From the NCBI GenBank assembly GCA_903929795.1, contig CAIYWC010000217.1, positions 1 to 64,000 of the forward strand: a stretch of DNA of 64,000 bases, written 5' to 3'. A program made the position numbers and the translations under genes. The stretch is from an uncultured Myxococcales bacterium (lineage in GTDB: Bacteria > Myxococcota_A > UBA9042). A model generated the notes under the pieces. It was not told the origin of the DNA. It saw nothing but the letters and a program-made list of their open reading frames with translations, and did no database searches. Every line of letters starts with the position of its first letter. The first letter of the stretch is position 1. Positions 15,851 through 25,526 of this stretch are shown here, in pieces.

Positions 15851-17263
15851 ATGAACGGCTGCGCTATCGGTGTTATCGGCCTGGGCGTCATGGGTGCCGC
15901 CTTGGCGCGCAATTTCCACAGCCGCGGCTTGCGGGTCGCGGGTTTCAACTGGGAGCCGGAAGGCGCCGCGAGCTTTGCCGCCCAATGGGGCGACGACCGG
16001 TTCGAGATCACCAGCGATTACGCAGCGTTCGTCGCGAGCTTGCAGACGCCGCGGCGCATCGTCGTCATGGTCACGGCCGGGCCCGCGGTCGATGCCGTCC
16101 TGGAAGCGCTGGCCCCGCACCTTGCCAGCGCGGACATCGTCGTCGACGGCGGCAACAGCCGGTTCACCGACACGGAGCGCCGCGACGGCTGGTGCCGGTC
16201 CCGCGGTTTTCACTTCGTGGGCATGGGCGTCTCGGGCGGCGAGGAAGGCGCGCTGCTTGGGCCCGCGATGATGCCCGGCGGCGATCGGGAAGCCTGGTTG
16301 CGCCTGCAGCCGGTACTCGAACCCGCGGCCGCCGTTTCGGACAGCGGCCCGTGCGTCGGCTGGTGCGGCAAGGGCGGTGCGGGTCATTTCGTCAAGACTG
16401 TGCACAATGGTATTGAATACGGGGATATGCAGCTGATCGCCGAGACCTGGCTGCTGCTGCGCGACGGCTTGGGGCTGGACGTCCGGCAGCAGGCGCAGGT
16501 GTTCGCGGCCTGGAACCGCGGGCCGCTGGCGTCGTATCTGGTGGAGCTGACGAGCCAGGTGCTGGATGCGCGTGACCCGGCCGGGCAGGGCGCGCTGGTG
16601 GCGCAAGTGCTGGACGTGGCGGGATCCAAGGGCACCGGCAAGTGGACCGTGGAGGCGGCGCTGAATCTCGGGGTGCCGATTCCGACGATCACAGCGGCCG
16701 TGGAAGCGCGGTCGCTGTCGGCCCAGCGGTCGGTGCGCGCGCAGGTCCACGCGCGGTACGCGCCCGCGGTGGCCATGCTGACGGACGTGACGCCGGATGA
16801 GCTGGCGCTGGCGCTGTTCGCCAGCCGGCTGATGGGCTGGACCCAAGGCTTCATGCTGCTGCAAGCCGCCAGTCAAGCCCATGGTTTTGCGACGGATTTG
16901 GCTGTGGTGGCGCGCATCTGGAAAGCGGGGTGCATCATTCGCGCAGCGTGGCTGGATCGGGTGTGGCAGGCGCTGCGGGACCAGCCGGACCTGCCGGCGC
17001 TGCCGCTGGACGCGGGGTTTCAGGCGGAGCTGCAGGCGGCGCTGCCGGCGTGGCGCAAGGTCGTGGCGCGCGCAGTGGAAGCGGGCATCGCGGTGCCGGC
17101 GATGGCGGCGAGCCTGACGTATTTTCAGGGGCTGACGTCGGTGCGCGGTCCTGCAGCGCTCATCCAGGCGCAGCGGGACGCGTTTGGCGCGCACACCTAC
17201 CGGCGCACGGACGCGCCCGACGTCGCGGTCCATTCGCGCTGGCTGGAGCTGGCGAAGGTCTAG
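15851..17263 (+). CDS. gnd: 6-phosphogluconate dehydrogenase, decarboxylating
   Basis: The product is 470 aa, the long form of the family. It makes ribulose-5-phosphate, CO2 and NADPH. Motifs seen: the N-terminal GVIGLGVMGAALARN Rossmann loop, VDGGNSRFTDT, GVSGGEEGALLGPAMMPGG, the catalytic KTVHNGIEYGDMQLI, and DVAGSKGTGKWTVEAA. The C-terminal AHTYRRTDA replaces the common AHTYER.D. It lies one base after pgl. Confidence 0.96.
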   Translation: MNGCAIGVIGLGVMGAALARNFHSRGLRVAGFNWEPEGAASFAAQWGDDRFEITSDYAAFVASLQTPRRIVVMVTAGPAVDAVLEALAPHLASADIVVDGGNSRFTDTERRDGWCRSRGFHFVGMGVSGGEEGALLGPAMMPGGDREAWLRLQPVLEPAAAVSDSGPCVGWCGKGGAGHFVKTVHNGIEYGDMQLIAETWLLLRDGLGLDVRQQAQVFAAWNRGPLASYLVELTSQVLDARDPAGQGALVAQVLDVAGSKGTGKWTVEAALNLGVPIPTITAAVEARSLSAQRSVRAQVHARYAPAVAMLTDVTPDELALALFASRLMGWTQGFMLLQAASQAHGFATDLAVVARIWKAGCIIRAAWLDRVWQALRDQPDLPALPLDAGFQAELQAALPAWRKVVARAVEAGIAVPAMAASLTYFQGLTSVRGPAALIQAQRDAFGAHTYRRTDAPDVAVHSRWLELAKV

Positions 17264-17277
17264 AGACGCTCCGACCG

Positions 17278-17385
17278 AAGTTCGCGATCATCCGCTCGCG
17301 ATCCGCGGCGTCGCACCGGAGGTGCACGCTCGTGATCCCAGTCCGAAATGCGCCAGGGCTGAGCGACGGAATGTGGTGTTGGACG
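17278..17385 (+). repeat. Interspersed intergenic repeat, copy B
   Basis: About 108 bp between the convergent gnd and porin genes. It has AAGTTCGCGATCATCC, a 5-bp hairpin (GCACC/GGTGC, 17313-17325) and the core AGTCCGAAATGCGCCAGG. It is the most diverged copy after the core; the GGTCAGCAGGTT tail is missing. Confidence 0.7.
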
Positions 17386-17414
17386 CGGGCCGGGATGTCT
17401 AGCGCGCCGCGCGG

Positions 17415-18857
17415 TCAGAAGCGGCTGTGCAAGTCGCCAAACGGGATGCGCAGCGACACCGAGACCACATCGAGCGCGGCGTCATAGGTGCCATTGCCGA
17501 TGACGGATGCGACGGACGGGTTGCCCGGCAGGATCGTCGGCGAGACCTGCTGCATCACTTGGCTGTTGGTCACGACCTGCGTCTGGATGAAATGGTGGGC
17601 GTAGGCCAGATCCAGCCACGCGCCCCACATCCGCACGCTCGCACCGACCGACGCGACGTGGCGCTGCCAGTTGGGAAAGTCGACGCTGACGTAAGCCGTT
17701 GGAATAGCTGATGTTTCGTAGGCATAGCCGGCGCGCACGAGGAACCGGTCGTCCACGACCGTGACGTCCGCGCCCAGCCGCACGCTGTAGGCGTCGTTCA
17801 TGTTGTGAGGAAACACGACATCGGGCAGCGGCGTCTGGTTGGTCGGGCCCATTGCCGCGCTGGTGATGTAGATGTTGTTGGTCTTGACGGTCAGCTGCTG
17901 AAAGACCGACCAGCGCTCCCAGACGCCGTCGAGCTCCAGGCGCAGGCGCTTGGTGGCCCGCCACGCGACGCCCGCGCGGAGGTTCGCGGCAAAAGGCAGC
18001 TGCAATTCTGCGCTGTTGCCGTGGACAACCGCGCCGATGTTCTGCGCCGACTTGGGCAGCGAGATGTCCAGCGTGCCCGGCGCGTCAAACATGATTTCCG
18101 GCCGGTACGAGATGCCGATGTCGATGTCCGCGGTGGGCGAGACGCTCAGGCCGACCACAACCGTTGGAATAAATGAGGATTTGCCGTTGAAGGTCGCGAC
18201 CGAGTCGCTCGCGGTGCTGGTGACGGAGTTGGGCGACTTGTCATACGTGCCAAAGCCGGCCCAGACGGCCTGGTTGAACGTGGCGTTGCCCTGGACGAGC
18301 TGGCCGGTCAAGCCAAGCCGCGCCGAGAAGTCGCCGCGTTTCCAGCCCGCCGCGATGGCAGCGGAGTAGTACGCGATGAAATAGTCCGTGCTGTTGATGC
18401 CGTAGCGCTGCGCGCCGTCGCCGGGAAACTGCGACTTGCCAATCGCGGATGGGCCAGTGGCGCCCAGCGAGAGCGTCAGGTCCGAGAGCGGTCCGACGGC
18501 GCCGAAGCCGTAGGCGACCGACCCGCCGGGTGCCAGGAACGGCGGCGCGGAATTGCTGACCGGTGACGTGCCCGGCGTCGCAGAAGTGAACGTCAGCGCC
18601 TGCGAGGCGATCTTGGCCTCCAGCGACAGGTGCCAGCCGCGAAAAGCCGCCTGCGCAAGGCCGGCTGGATTGTATTGGAAGGCCAGACCGTCGTCCGGAT
18701 TGGCGGCATTGGCGCCACCGCGGCCGATCGCAATCGTGCCGTTGTCCGGAAATTCAATGCCCGCGGCCCAAGCCGCGGACGTCGCCATCAGCCCGGTGCT
18801 GACAGAAAAAACAAGCAATAACAGTGTGTTCAAGCGATAGCGCGTGCGTCCGATCAT
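17415..18857 (-). CDS. FadL/OmpP1/TodX-family outer-membrane porin
   Basis: The product is 480 aa with a signal peptide ending ...SAAWA-AGIEF. The N-terminal plug-like segment (GGANAANPDDGLAFQYNPAGLA) is the hallmark of FadL-type hydrophobic-substrate channels. Many alternating beta strands follow, and the C-terminus ends in an aromatic (DLHSRF), as expected for a barrel. ATG 18857 follows GGGAGGG. FadL proteins take up long-chain fatty acids or hydrocarbons; the exact substrate is unknown. Confidence 0.85.
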   Translation of the reverse strand: MIGRTRYRLNTLLLLVFSVSTGLMATSAAWAAGIEFPDNGTIAIGRGGANAANPDDGLAFQYNPAGLAQAAFRGWHLSLEAKIASQALTFTSATPGTSPVSNSAPPFLAPGGSVAYGFGAVGPLSDLTLSLGATGPSAIGKSQFPGDGAQRYGINSTDYFIAYYSAAIAAGWKRGDFSARLGLTGQLVQGNATFNQAVWAGFGTYDKSPNSVTSTASDSVATFNGKSSFIPTVVVGLSVSPTADIDIGISYRPEIMFDAPGTLDISLPKSAQNIGAVVHGNSAELQLPFAANLRAGVAWRATKRLRLELDGVWERWSVFQQLTVKTNNIYITSAAMGPTNQTPLPDVVFPHNMNDAYSVRLGADVTVVDDRFLVRAGYAYETSAIPTAYVSVDFPNWQRHVASVGASVRMWGAWLDLAYAHHFIQTQVVTNSQVMQQVSPTILPGNPSVASVIGNGTYDAALDVVSVSLRIPFGDLHSRF

Positions 18858-18990
18858 GATGCCCTCCCTCAAGGTTGTCGCGATGTTACGCTGGCCGAGC
18901 CCGTTTCGCCAGTCGGCGCTTGCGAGTCAGTGCGTGCCGCGCTACGCTCGCACGGAATTGCTGCGGATCGCACGTCACCAGAAGACGCCC

Positions 18991-19362
18991 ATGAGCCACG
19001 AACCTGAGCAGAGCGGCTGGCACACGGAAGAAGCGGAGATTCCGCTGCTGCAAGCCATGCCGTTTTCGCGGCCGCACGTGCTGCAGCAGATTCGCGGTCC
19101 CGGTTCGCCGGCGATTCTGGAATTGTCAGGTGAATCCTTGGTGTTGGGGCGCAGTCCGGAGACAGACATCCACATTCCGTCGCCGTCGCTGTCGCGCACG
19201 CACATGCGGCTCGAGCGCTACCAGGGCACGTACCGGGTGATCGACCTGGACAGCTCGAATGGCGTGTATTTGAACGAGATTCGCGTGCATTCCGCCGTGC
19301 TGCGGGACGGGGATACGTTGCAGCTGGGCAACGCCGTTTTCATCTATCACGAAGGCAAGTAG
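18991..19362 (+). CDS. FHA-domain protein
   Basis: The product is 123 aa from ATG 18991, though the frame is open further upstream and the ribosome site is weak. Residues 45-118 form an FHA phosphothreonine-binding domain with GRSPETDIHIPSPSLSRTH and DLDSSNGVYLNEIRV, the expected Gly-Arg, Ser-Arg-x-His and Asn-Gly residues all present. The short N-terminus has no other domain. It lies about 50 bp before the MBL-fold gene on the same strand, so the two may be a regulatory pair downstream of a Ser/Thr kinase. Confidence 0.85.
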   Translation: MSHEPEQSGWHTEEAEIPLLQAMPFSRPHVLQQIRGPGSPAILELSGESLVLGRSPETDIHIPSPSLSRTHMRLERYQGTYRVIDLDSSNGVYLNEIRVHSAVLRDGDTLQLGNAVFIYHEGK

Positions 19363-19412
19363 CACCGCGGCGGTGCGCGGCCGCGGCGTGGTGCGGCAAC
19401 ACTGGAGCCAAC

Positions 19413-20300
19413 ATGGCGTTTTTTGTACGCTTCTGGGGCACGCGCGGCTCGATCCCGACACCCGGTCGCACCACCAACAAGTATGGCGGCAACACAAGTT
19501 GCGTGGAAATTCGCGTCGATGACACGCTGTTCGTCTGCGACGGCGGCACGGGCTTGCGGGAACTCGGCGTGGACCTGCTGCGGCGCGATATGCCCAATAT
19601 TACTGCGCATTTTCTCTTCAGCCACATGCACTGGGATCACATCCAGGGCTTTCCGTTTTTCACGCCGGCGTACATCCCGGTGAACACCTGCAACATTTAC
19701 GGCACTTCGGCGGGCGATCATCGGTTCCACAGCCTGCTGAGCGGCCAGATGCGCAGCGACTATTTTCCAGTTGATTTCAGCGAGTTGCGATCGCATATCC
19801 TGGCGACCGACCTGGACGACGGCAAGCGGCCGATCGACGGCGTTCGCGTGCGATGGTTTGAACAGCGCCACCCGGGCAGTAGCTACGCGTATTCCTTGGA
19901 GAAAAATGGCGTGAAGGTCGTGTACGCGACCGACAACGAGATCGACCTGACGCTGGCGAAGACCTTCGACGAGATCCAGTCAGATCTGGAAAAGCAGCGT
20001 GAAGTGCCTGAAACATTGGTGGAATTTGTGCGCGGCGCCGACCTGCTGATCGCCGACGCGCAGTACACCGACCTGGAATACCCCAAGCACGTTGGCTGGG
20101 GCCATCCGCGCGCGACGACCGTCGTGGATCTGGCGGTGCTTGCGGGCGTCAAGCAGCTGGCGCTGTTTCATCACGATCCGATGCACAGCGACGCGGATGT
20201 CGAGGCCATTGTGCAGCAATGCCGGGCGCGCGCGCGGCTCTTTGGCAGCCCGCTGTTCACATTTGCGGCGCGGGAAGGCCTGGAGCTGAAGCTGGAATAG
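19413..20300 (+). CDS. Metallo-beta-lactamase-fold hydrolase
   Basis: The product is 295 aa and begins VRFWGTRGSIPTPG, a start shared by cyclic-nucleotide and phosphodiester MBL hydrolases. The metal motif is H71-x-H73-x-D75-H76 (SHMHWDH), with later HPGSSYAYSL, VVYATDNE, DAQYTDLEYP and ALFHHDP segments. This layout is like PhnP/CpdP-type phosphodiesterases, so a phosphodiesterase activity is likely but unproven. GGAG lies six bases before ATG. It follows the FHA gene closely. Confidence 0.8.
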   Translation: MAFFVRFWGTRGSIPTPGRTTNKYGGNTSCVEIRVDDTLFVCDGGTGLRELGVDLLRRDMPNITAHFLFSHMHWDHIQGFPFFTPAYIPVNTCNIYGTSAGDHRFHSLLSGQMRSDYFPVDFSELRSHILATDLDDGKRPIDGVRVRWFEQRHPGSSYAYSLEKNGVKVVYATDNEIDLTLAKTFDEIQSDLEKQREVPETLVEFVRGADLLIADAQYTDLEYPKHVGWGHPRATTVVDLAVLAGVKQLALFHHDPMHSDADVEAIVQQCRARARLFGSPLFTFAAREGLELKLE

Positions 20301-20314
20301 GCCCTGCGGCCAGC

Positions 20315-21463
20315 CTAGCGCCCGCACGCCGCGGTATCACCCGCGGCACAGCCTTTTTTGAACAATTCCTTGGCTTTGCCGGGATCCGCGACGACGCCGT
20401 AGCCCGACCGGAACGCTTCCGCGGCAGGGCGGCAGCCGTCCGTCGCGCCGTTGCTGCAGGCGCGAACGAAATACAGCGACGCGTATTCCGGCGTGCAGTG
20501 CTTGATCTCGCCGCGGCTGCACGACTCGCCCAGCGCGAGGCACGCGACCCCGGCGCCAAGCTGGCACGCCCTGTCGCGCGAGCCGGTTGCCTTGCGCGGC
20601 TCGACGTCGCAGATCTCACCGGTGTCCTGAAATTCCGCAAGCTGCAAACACGCGGTCGCATGGCCGTCGTTGCAGGCCTTCTGGAAATACTCCAGCGCGA
20701 GCTCCGGATCCAGCGGGCGGCCGATGCCGTACCGGTGCGCGACGCCCATGATGAGGCAGCCCACGCCACCGCCCAACTCGCAGCCGCGCTCGAATTGCCG
20801 CAGCGCCCGCTGCCGCTCGCGTTCCACGCCGTGGCCGGTCTCGTAGATTGCGCCGAGGTGGACGCACGCGGGTCCATAGCCGCCGTCGCAAGCCGCGGTC
20901 AGGAGCGCGATGGCCTGCTGCGTGTTGAGGGCCGTGCCGCTGCCTTCGCTCGCCGCGATCGCCGCGCCGGTGCAGCCACGCGGTTCATGGCGCTCGCACG
21001 CCATCGTGAACAGCTTCAGCGCCAGGCTGGGATCGCGGCCAAAGCCAATGCCGCGGGCGTACAGTTCGCCCCACCACGCGCACGCGAGCGGGCTGCCGGC
21101 CTTGCACGCCACCGAGAGCGTGTCGGCGGCCTTGGCGGGATCGCGGGACGTGCCGATGCCAAAACGCCACGACTGGCCGACGCGCGCACAGCTGTCGCGT
21201 TTTTCCTGGCGGCATTCGTCCTGCAAGACCAGCGACGCTTTGGAGAAATCCGGACCGATTCCAGCGACTTCCGGTAACCGATCCTCAATCTCGTCACAGG
21301 CGGCAAGCTCGCCATTGAGGCAGTGTCTTTCGCTCTCGGTGAACGGCGATGCGCGCTGACCCCGCACCGGCGTGCCCGGCGATCGCGCAGCGCCGCACCC
21401 GGTCAGCGCCAACAGCGCGAGGGCAAAGACTACGCATCGAATTGTCCCAAGCCGCTGCCGCAT
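20315..21463 (-). CDS. Sel1-repeat, Cys-rich lipoprotein
   Basis: The product is 382 aa with lipobox LALTGC. It contains about seven Sel1/TPR-like helical repeats of about 36 residues (pattern LGxxYexGxGvexdxxkAxxxfxxACxxGxxxAC), with paired cysteines that would form disulfides across each repeat, as in Helicobacter Hcp proteins. It is a likely periplasmic protein-protein interaction scaffold. It is convergent with the MBL gene and divergent from the MopE-like gene. Confidence 0.85.
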   Translation of the reverse strand: MRQRLGTIRCVVFALALLALTGCGAARSPGTPVRGQRASPFTESERHCLNGELAACDEIEDRLPEVAGIGPDFSKASLVLQDECRQEKRDSCARVGQSWRFGIGTSRDPAKAADTLSVACKAGSPLACAWWGELYARGIGFGRDPSLALKLFTMACERHEPRGCTGAAIAASEGSGTALNTQQAIALLTAACDGGYGPACVHLGAIYETGHGVERERQRALRQFERGCELGGGVGCLIMGVAHRYGIGRPLDPELALEYFQKACNDGHATACLQLAEFQDTGEICDVEPRKATGSRDRACQLGAGVACLALGESCSRGEIKHCTPEYASLYFVRACSNGATDGCRPAAEAFRSGYGVVADPGKAKELFKKGCAAGDTAACGR

Positions 21464-21536
21464 TCACGCCCCCGCAAGCACGGAGCGACGATACCGCAGT
21501 CGCTCGTTCATGTCACAAAGTTCATTGAAATGACGT

Positions 21537-21565
21537 TTGTTGCGAACGTTCGCGTCTGCTACCAT
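21537..21565 (+). promoter_or_regulatory. Candidate sigma70-type promoter with a palindrome in the spacer
   Basis: TTGTTG at 21537-21542 and TACCAT at 21560-21565 are separated by 17 bases, 50 bp before the MopE-like gene's ATG. The spacer contains the 12-bp perfect palindrome GCGAACGTTCGC (21542-21553). That position would suit a repressor operator. Prediction only. Confidence 0.35.
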
Positions 21566-21614
21566 GCCAACACGGTGCTGTGTCGCGCCGACTTGCCCAC
21601 GGTAGGACTAAACG

Positions 21615-24600
21615 ATGTCACGCCCGTTGCAGCCGTTCTGTGTTCGCAATATCAACCTGTTTTGGGGGTGTTGTCTCGCGACGGCGGCGCTGTTTTTGGC
21701 GCTCGCTGGCTGTGGCAACGCGGACACGACGCCTGACACGTCCACCGTGACGATCCTCGACACAAGCGGCGATGCCGACGTGCATGTCAACCACGACACG
21801 AAAGACACGGCGACCGGGCCCGACGCGGACGTGTTGGCCGAGGACGTGCCTGATGTCACCGATCAGGAGCTGCCTGATATCCAGCTCGGCGACGGCGATG
21901 GCGTGTCTGATACCGTCGCTGACGTCGACGCCGCGGACGTGGGCCTGACCGACATTGCCGACGACGGCGACCTGTCCATTGGCCCCGATGCCGACACCGC
22001 GCAGACGGACGTCGTGACCACGGACGTCAACATGGCGTGCGAATTTAGTCCGAACGCGCTCACCGGCGAGCCCGGCGCGACCTGCGCGATCAACGATGAC
22101 TGCAACACCGGTTATTGTGTCGATACGCCCGACGGCAAAGTCTGCACCCGCGCCTGCACGGACACGTGCTGCCCGGGCGGATGGGACTGCAAGAACATCT
22201 CCGTCAGCTCTGACCCGTGGTATGGCTGCGTGCCCAAGCTCGTCCACCCGTGCGACCCGTGCACGGACGATACCCAATGCCACTCGCCTGGCGACTCGAC
22301 CGGCCTGTGTCTGTCCTACGGCGACGTCGGCAGTTTCTGCGGAGGCTCGTGCGCGTCTGGCCTCGATTCCGCGTGCCCGATTGGCTACTACTGCCTGAAA
22401 AATGCCAAGGGCATGACCAACGGCGTGCCCGGCACCGGCGGCACCGGCAACCAGTGCATGAAGAAGAGCGGGCTCTGCGACTGCTCCGTTCAGGCCAAAG
22501 CGCTCGGCTCCAGCACGATTTGCTACAGCAAGAACAAGTACGGCAACTGCACCGGCGCGCGACAGTGCCAGCTCAGCGGCCTGACGGGTTGCGACGCCAA
22601 GTCGCCGACCGCCGAGGTCTGCAACGGTTTGGACGACAACTGCGACGGCGTGACCGACGAGCCCGGCGCGTCGCTCTGCACCGTCTTCTGGCAAGACTCG
22701 GACAAGGACGGCTTTGGCAACTCACCGGCCACCGGCGGCACCAACGAGTGCTTGTGCCAGGCGACCGGGCTGTTCACGTCCATCTCGCCGACCGACTGCG
22801 ACGACACGAACCCGGCGATCAAGCCGACGGCGATCGAGGTCTGCGACGGCGTTGACAACGACTGCAACGGCAAGACCGACGAGACGTGCGACATGGACCA
22901 CGACGGCTACTGCGCGGCCGACGCGGTCGTTCTGCCGGGGACAAAATCTTGCAAATACAAGGGCGTGGACTGCGACGACGGCAATCCGGCGATCCATCCC
23001 GGCCAGCCGGAAATCTGCGGCAACGGGATCGACGACAACTGCGACGGCTACACCGACAGCGGCGCCACGGACGCCGTCGGCTGCACCCAGTTCTACGAGG
23101 ACGACGACAAGGACGGCGTCGGCACGGGCAACTCGGAATGCCTGTGCGCGCCGAGCGGCATCTTCACCGCAACCGTGAGCGGCGACTGCAACGACAGCAA
23201 CGCCAGCGTGTACCCGGGCGCCAAGGAAATCTGCGGCAACGGCATCGACGACAACTGCAACGGCAAGCAGGACGAGGCAGGCGCAGTCGGCTGCACGAGC
23301 TTCTACATGGACGCGGACTTGGACGGCTATGGTGCCGGAACGCCGAAGTGCCTGTGCGGCCCCACCGCGACGTACATCACGTCCAAGGGCGGCGACTGCA
23401 ACGACAGCGACCCGAAGATGAACCCGGCGATGACGGAAATCTGCAACAACATTGACGATGACTGCGACGGGATCACCGACAACAACAACGCGGTTGGCTG
23501 CACGACGTTCTACGCCGACTACGACAAGGACGGGTTCGGCGACAGCAAGAAGTCGCTGTGCCTGTGCTCGGCGACGGCACAATTCACCGCGACGATCGGC
23601 GGCGACTGCGACGACAGCAAAGCCAACGTCAACCCGGTCGCGCCGGAGACCTGCGACGGGCTGGACAACGACTGCGACGGCATCATCGACAACCCCGGCG
23701 CTCAGGGCTGCGTGTTTGCGTACATCGATGCAGACGGCGACGGGTTCGGATCCAACGCCAGCAAGGCGTGCGTCTGCGGATTATCCATGCCTTACAACAC
23801 ATTCAAGAATGGCGATTGCGACGACAAGCTGTCCAGCGTCTATCCGGGCGCGCTGGAGAAATGCAACGGCATCGACGACAACTGCGACGGCGTAACCGAC
23901 GAGGCGAACGCCCAGGGCTGCACGATCTACTATGCGGACACCGACAACGACGGCATCGGCAATGCCGCCAAAGCGGCGTGCCTGTGCGCCAAGAATAGCA
24001 TCTACACAACGACCAAGTCCGGCGACTGCGTTGACAACGACCCGACCGTCTACCCCGGCGCCAAAGAGGTCTGCGATGGCAAGGACAACGACTGCGACGG
24101 CATCGTGGACAACCAAAACGCGATTGGCTGCAACACCTACTATCTGGACTTCGACGCCGACGGCTACGGCGATGTGGCGACTTTGGCGCTGTGCTTCTGC
24201 TCCGCGACCGGGAGCTACGACGTGCTCCAGGGCGGCGACTGCAACGACAAGAACAGCCAAATTCACCCAGGCGTGACTGAGAAATGCGATGGCTTGGACA
24301 ACGACTGCGACGGCATTGTCGATCCGCCGAACTCGGTGAACTGCCACAACTACGCACCGGACCTTGACAACGACGGCTACGGCGACAAGTACTCCAGCAA
24401 CTTGGCTTGCCTGTGCGGCCCGGCTTACCCGAACACCTGTTTGGTGAGCACCAACTGCGATACGGACTGCAATGACAAGGACCCGCTGATCAGCCCCGGC
24501 GCATTCGAGATCTGCGGCGATGGAATTGATAATAATTGCAATGGATTGACGGACGAGGCGACTACGAACACGTTGTTCTACATCGATGTCGACGGCGACG

Positions 24601-25526
24601 GCTATGGCACGGGCCCCGGGCAGTCGCTGTGCAAACCGGGCATCGTCAATGGCCAAATGTTCTCGGCGTCGCAGGCCGGCGACTGCAACGACGCATTGAA
24701 GGACGTGCATCCCAACGCGACCGAAATCTGCAACGGCATTGACGACAACTGCAACGGCCAGACCGACGAACAATTGCCGTCCGTGATGTGCGGCCCCGCG
24801 GCCAACGGCGTTCCAGCATGCATTGGCGGCCAGTGCATCCCGCAATGCTATCCGTCCTGGTTCGACGCCAACGGCATCGCCAGCGACGGCTGCGAGTGCA
24901 AGGCCGACAACTTCTACGGGGTTCTTGGCGCAACGTGCGCCGCGCCGATCGACCTCGGCTATATCTACGACGACGGCACCACCACCATCCTCAAGTCAGG
25001 CAACATCATGCCGCCGGAGAACCTCGTCGCGCCTGCGGGCGGCGACTGGTTCCACTTCAAGGCGGTGGACGCCAGCGACGCGACGGGCAGCTGCAACCCG
25101 TTCAACGTCCACGTTTGGCTCTCCAACAACCCGGACGGCCAGTTCACCGTCGACCTGTACAAGCACGGCTGCGGCGGCCAGGACCTGCTGTGCAGCAACG
25201 AATCGGACACCGGCTGGACCGTCTCCTTCAGCGGCAAGCCGCCCTATGGCCCGCAGGCGATCCAGGGCCATCAATCGGGCGGCGACCCGGGCTCGACCGT
25301 TTGGCCCGACGGGCACGACAACTACCAGCCGTCCCCCGTCCCCGAGAACGGCGGCGAGTGCGACTGCGTCAACGTCGTCAATACGCCCGGCTTGCCGTCG
25401 GCGGGCTTGCCTGGCATGAACTACTGCACGGATAACTCGGACGACTTCTACGTCCGCGTCGGCCGTTACCCGGGCAGCGCGACGATTTGCCAGAACTACA
25501 CGCTCAGCATCACGAACGGCAAGTAG
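21615..25526 (+). CDS. MopE-like metal-binding repeat lipoprotein (1303 aa)
   Basis: A signal peptide with lipobox LALAGC is followed by an Asp/Val/Ala/Thr-rich tether of about 120 residues without cysteine. A Cys-rich module follows (residues ~145-325). Then come about eleven repeats of about 65 residues built on CxGxDxNCDGxTDE, an aromatic Asp-rich DxDxDGYG loop, and GDCNDxxxxVxPGAxE. These match the putative metal-binding motif named for MopE of Methylococcus. A non-repeat C-terminal domain (~1130-1303) looks like a secreted beta-sandwich. The role is inferred as cell-surface calcium or copper binding. AGGA lies before the ATG; a strong inverted repeat follows the stop. Confidence 0.85.
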   Translation: MSRPLQPFCVRNINLFWGCCLATAALFLALAGCGNADTTPDTSTVTILDTSGDADVHVNHDTKDTATGPDADVLAEDVPDVTDQELPDIQLGDGDGVSDTVADVDAADVGLTDIADDGDLSIGPDADTAQTDVVTTDVNMACEFSPNALTGEPGATCAINDDCNTGYCVDTPDGKVCTRACTDTCCPGGWDCKNISVSSDPWYGCVPKLVHPCDPCTDDTQCHSPGDSTGLCLSYGDVGSFCGGSCASGLDSACPIGYYCLKNAKGMTNGVPGTGGTGNQCMKKSGLCDCSVQAKALGSSTICYSKNKYGNCTGARQCQLSGLTGCDAKSPTAEVCNGLDDNCDGVTDEPGASLCTVFWQDSDKDGFGNSPATGGTNECLCQATGLFTSISPTDCDDTNPAIKPTAIEVCDGVDNDCNGKTDETCDMDHDGYCAADAVVLPGTKSCKYKGVDCDDGNPAIHPGQPEICGNGIDDNCDGYTDSGATDAVGCTQFYEDDDKDGVGTGNSECLCAPSGIFTATVSGDCNDSNASVYPGAKEICGNGIDDNCNGKQDEAGAVGCTSFYMDADLDGYGAGTPKCLCGPTATYITSKGGDCNDSDPKMNPAMTEICNNIDDDCDGITDNNNAVGCTTFYADYDKDGFGDSKKSLCLCSATAQFTATIGGDCDDSKANVNPVAPETCDGLDNDCDGIIDNPGAQGCVFAYIDADGDGFGSNASKACVCGLSMPYNTFKNGDCDDKLSSVYPGALEKCNGIDDNCDGVTDEANAQGCTIYYADTDNDGIGNAAKAACLCAKNSIYTTTKSGDCVDNDPTVYPGAKEVCDGKDNDCDGIVDNQNAIGCNTYYLDFDADGYGDVATLALCFCSATGSYDVLQGGDCNDKNSQIHPGVTEKCDGLDNDCDGIVDPPNSVNCHNYAPDLDNDGYGDKYSSNLACLCGPAYPNTCLVSTNCDTDCNDKDPLISPGAFEICGDGIDNNCNGLTDEATTNTLFYIDVDGDGYGTGPGQSLCKPGIVNGQMFSASQAGDCNDALKDVHPNATEICNGIDDNCNGQTDEQLPSVMCGPAANGVPACIGGQCIPQCYPSWFDANGIASDGCECKADNFYGVLGATCAAPIDLGYIYDDGTTTILKSGNIMPPENLVAPAGGDWFHFKAVDASDATGSCNPFNVHVWLSNNPDGQFTVDLYKHGCGGQDLLCSNESDTGWTVSFSGKPPYGPQAIQGHQSGGDPGSTVWPDGHDNYQPSPVPENGGECDCVNVVNTPGLPSAGLPGMNYCTDNSDDFYVRVGRYPGSATICQNYTLSITNGK

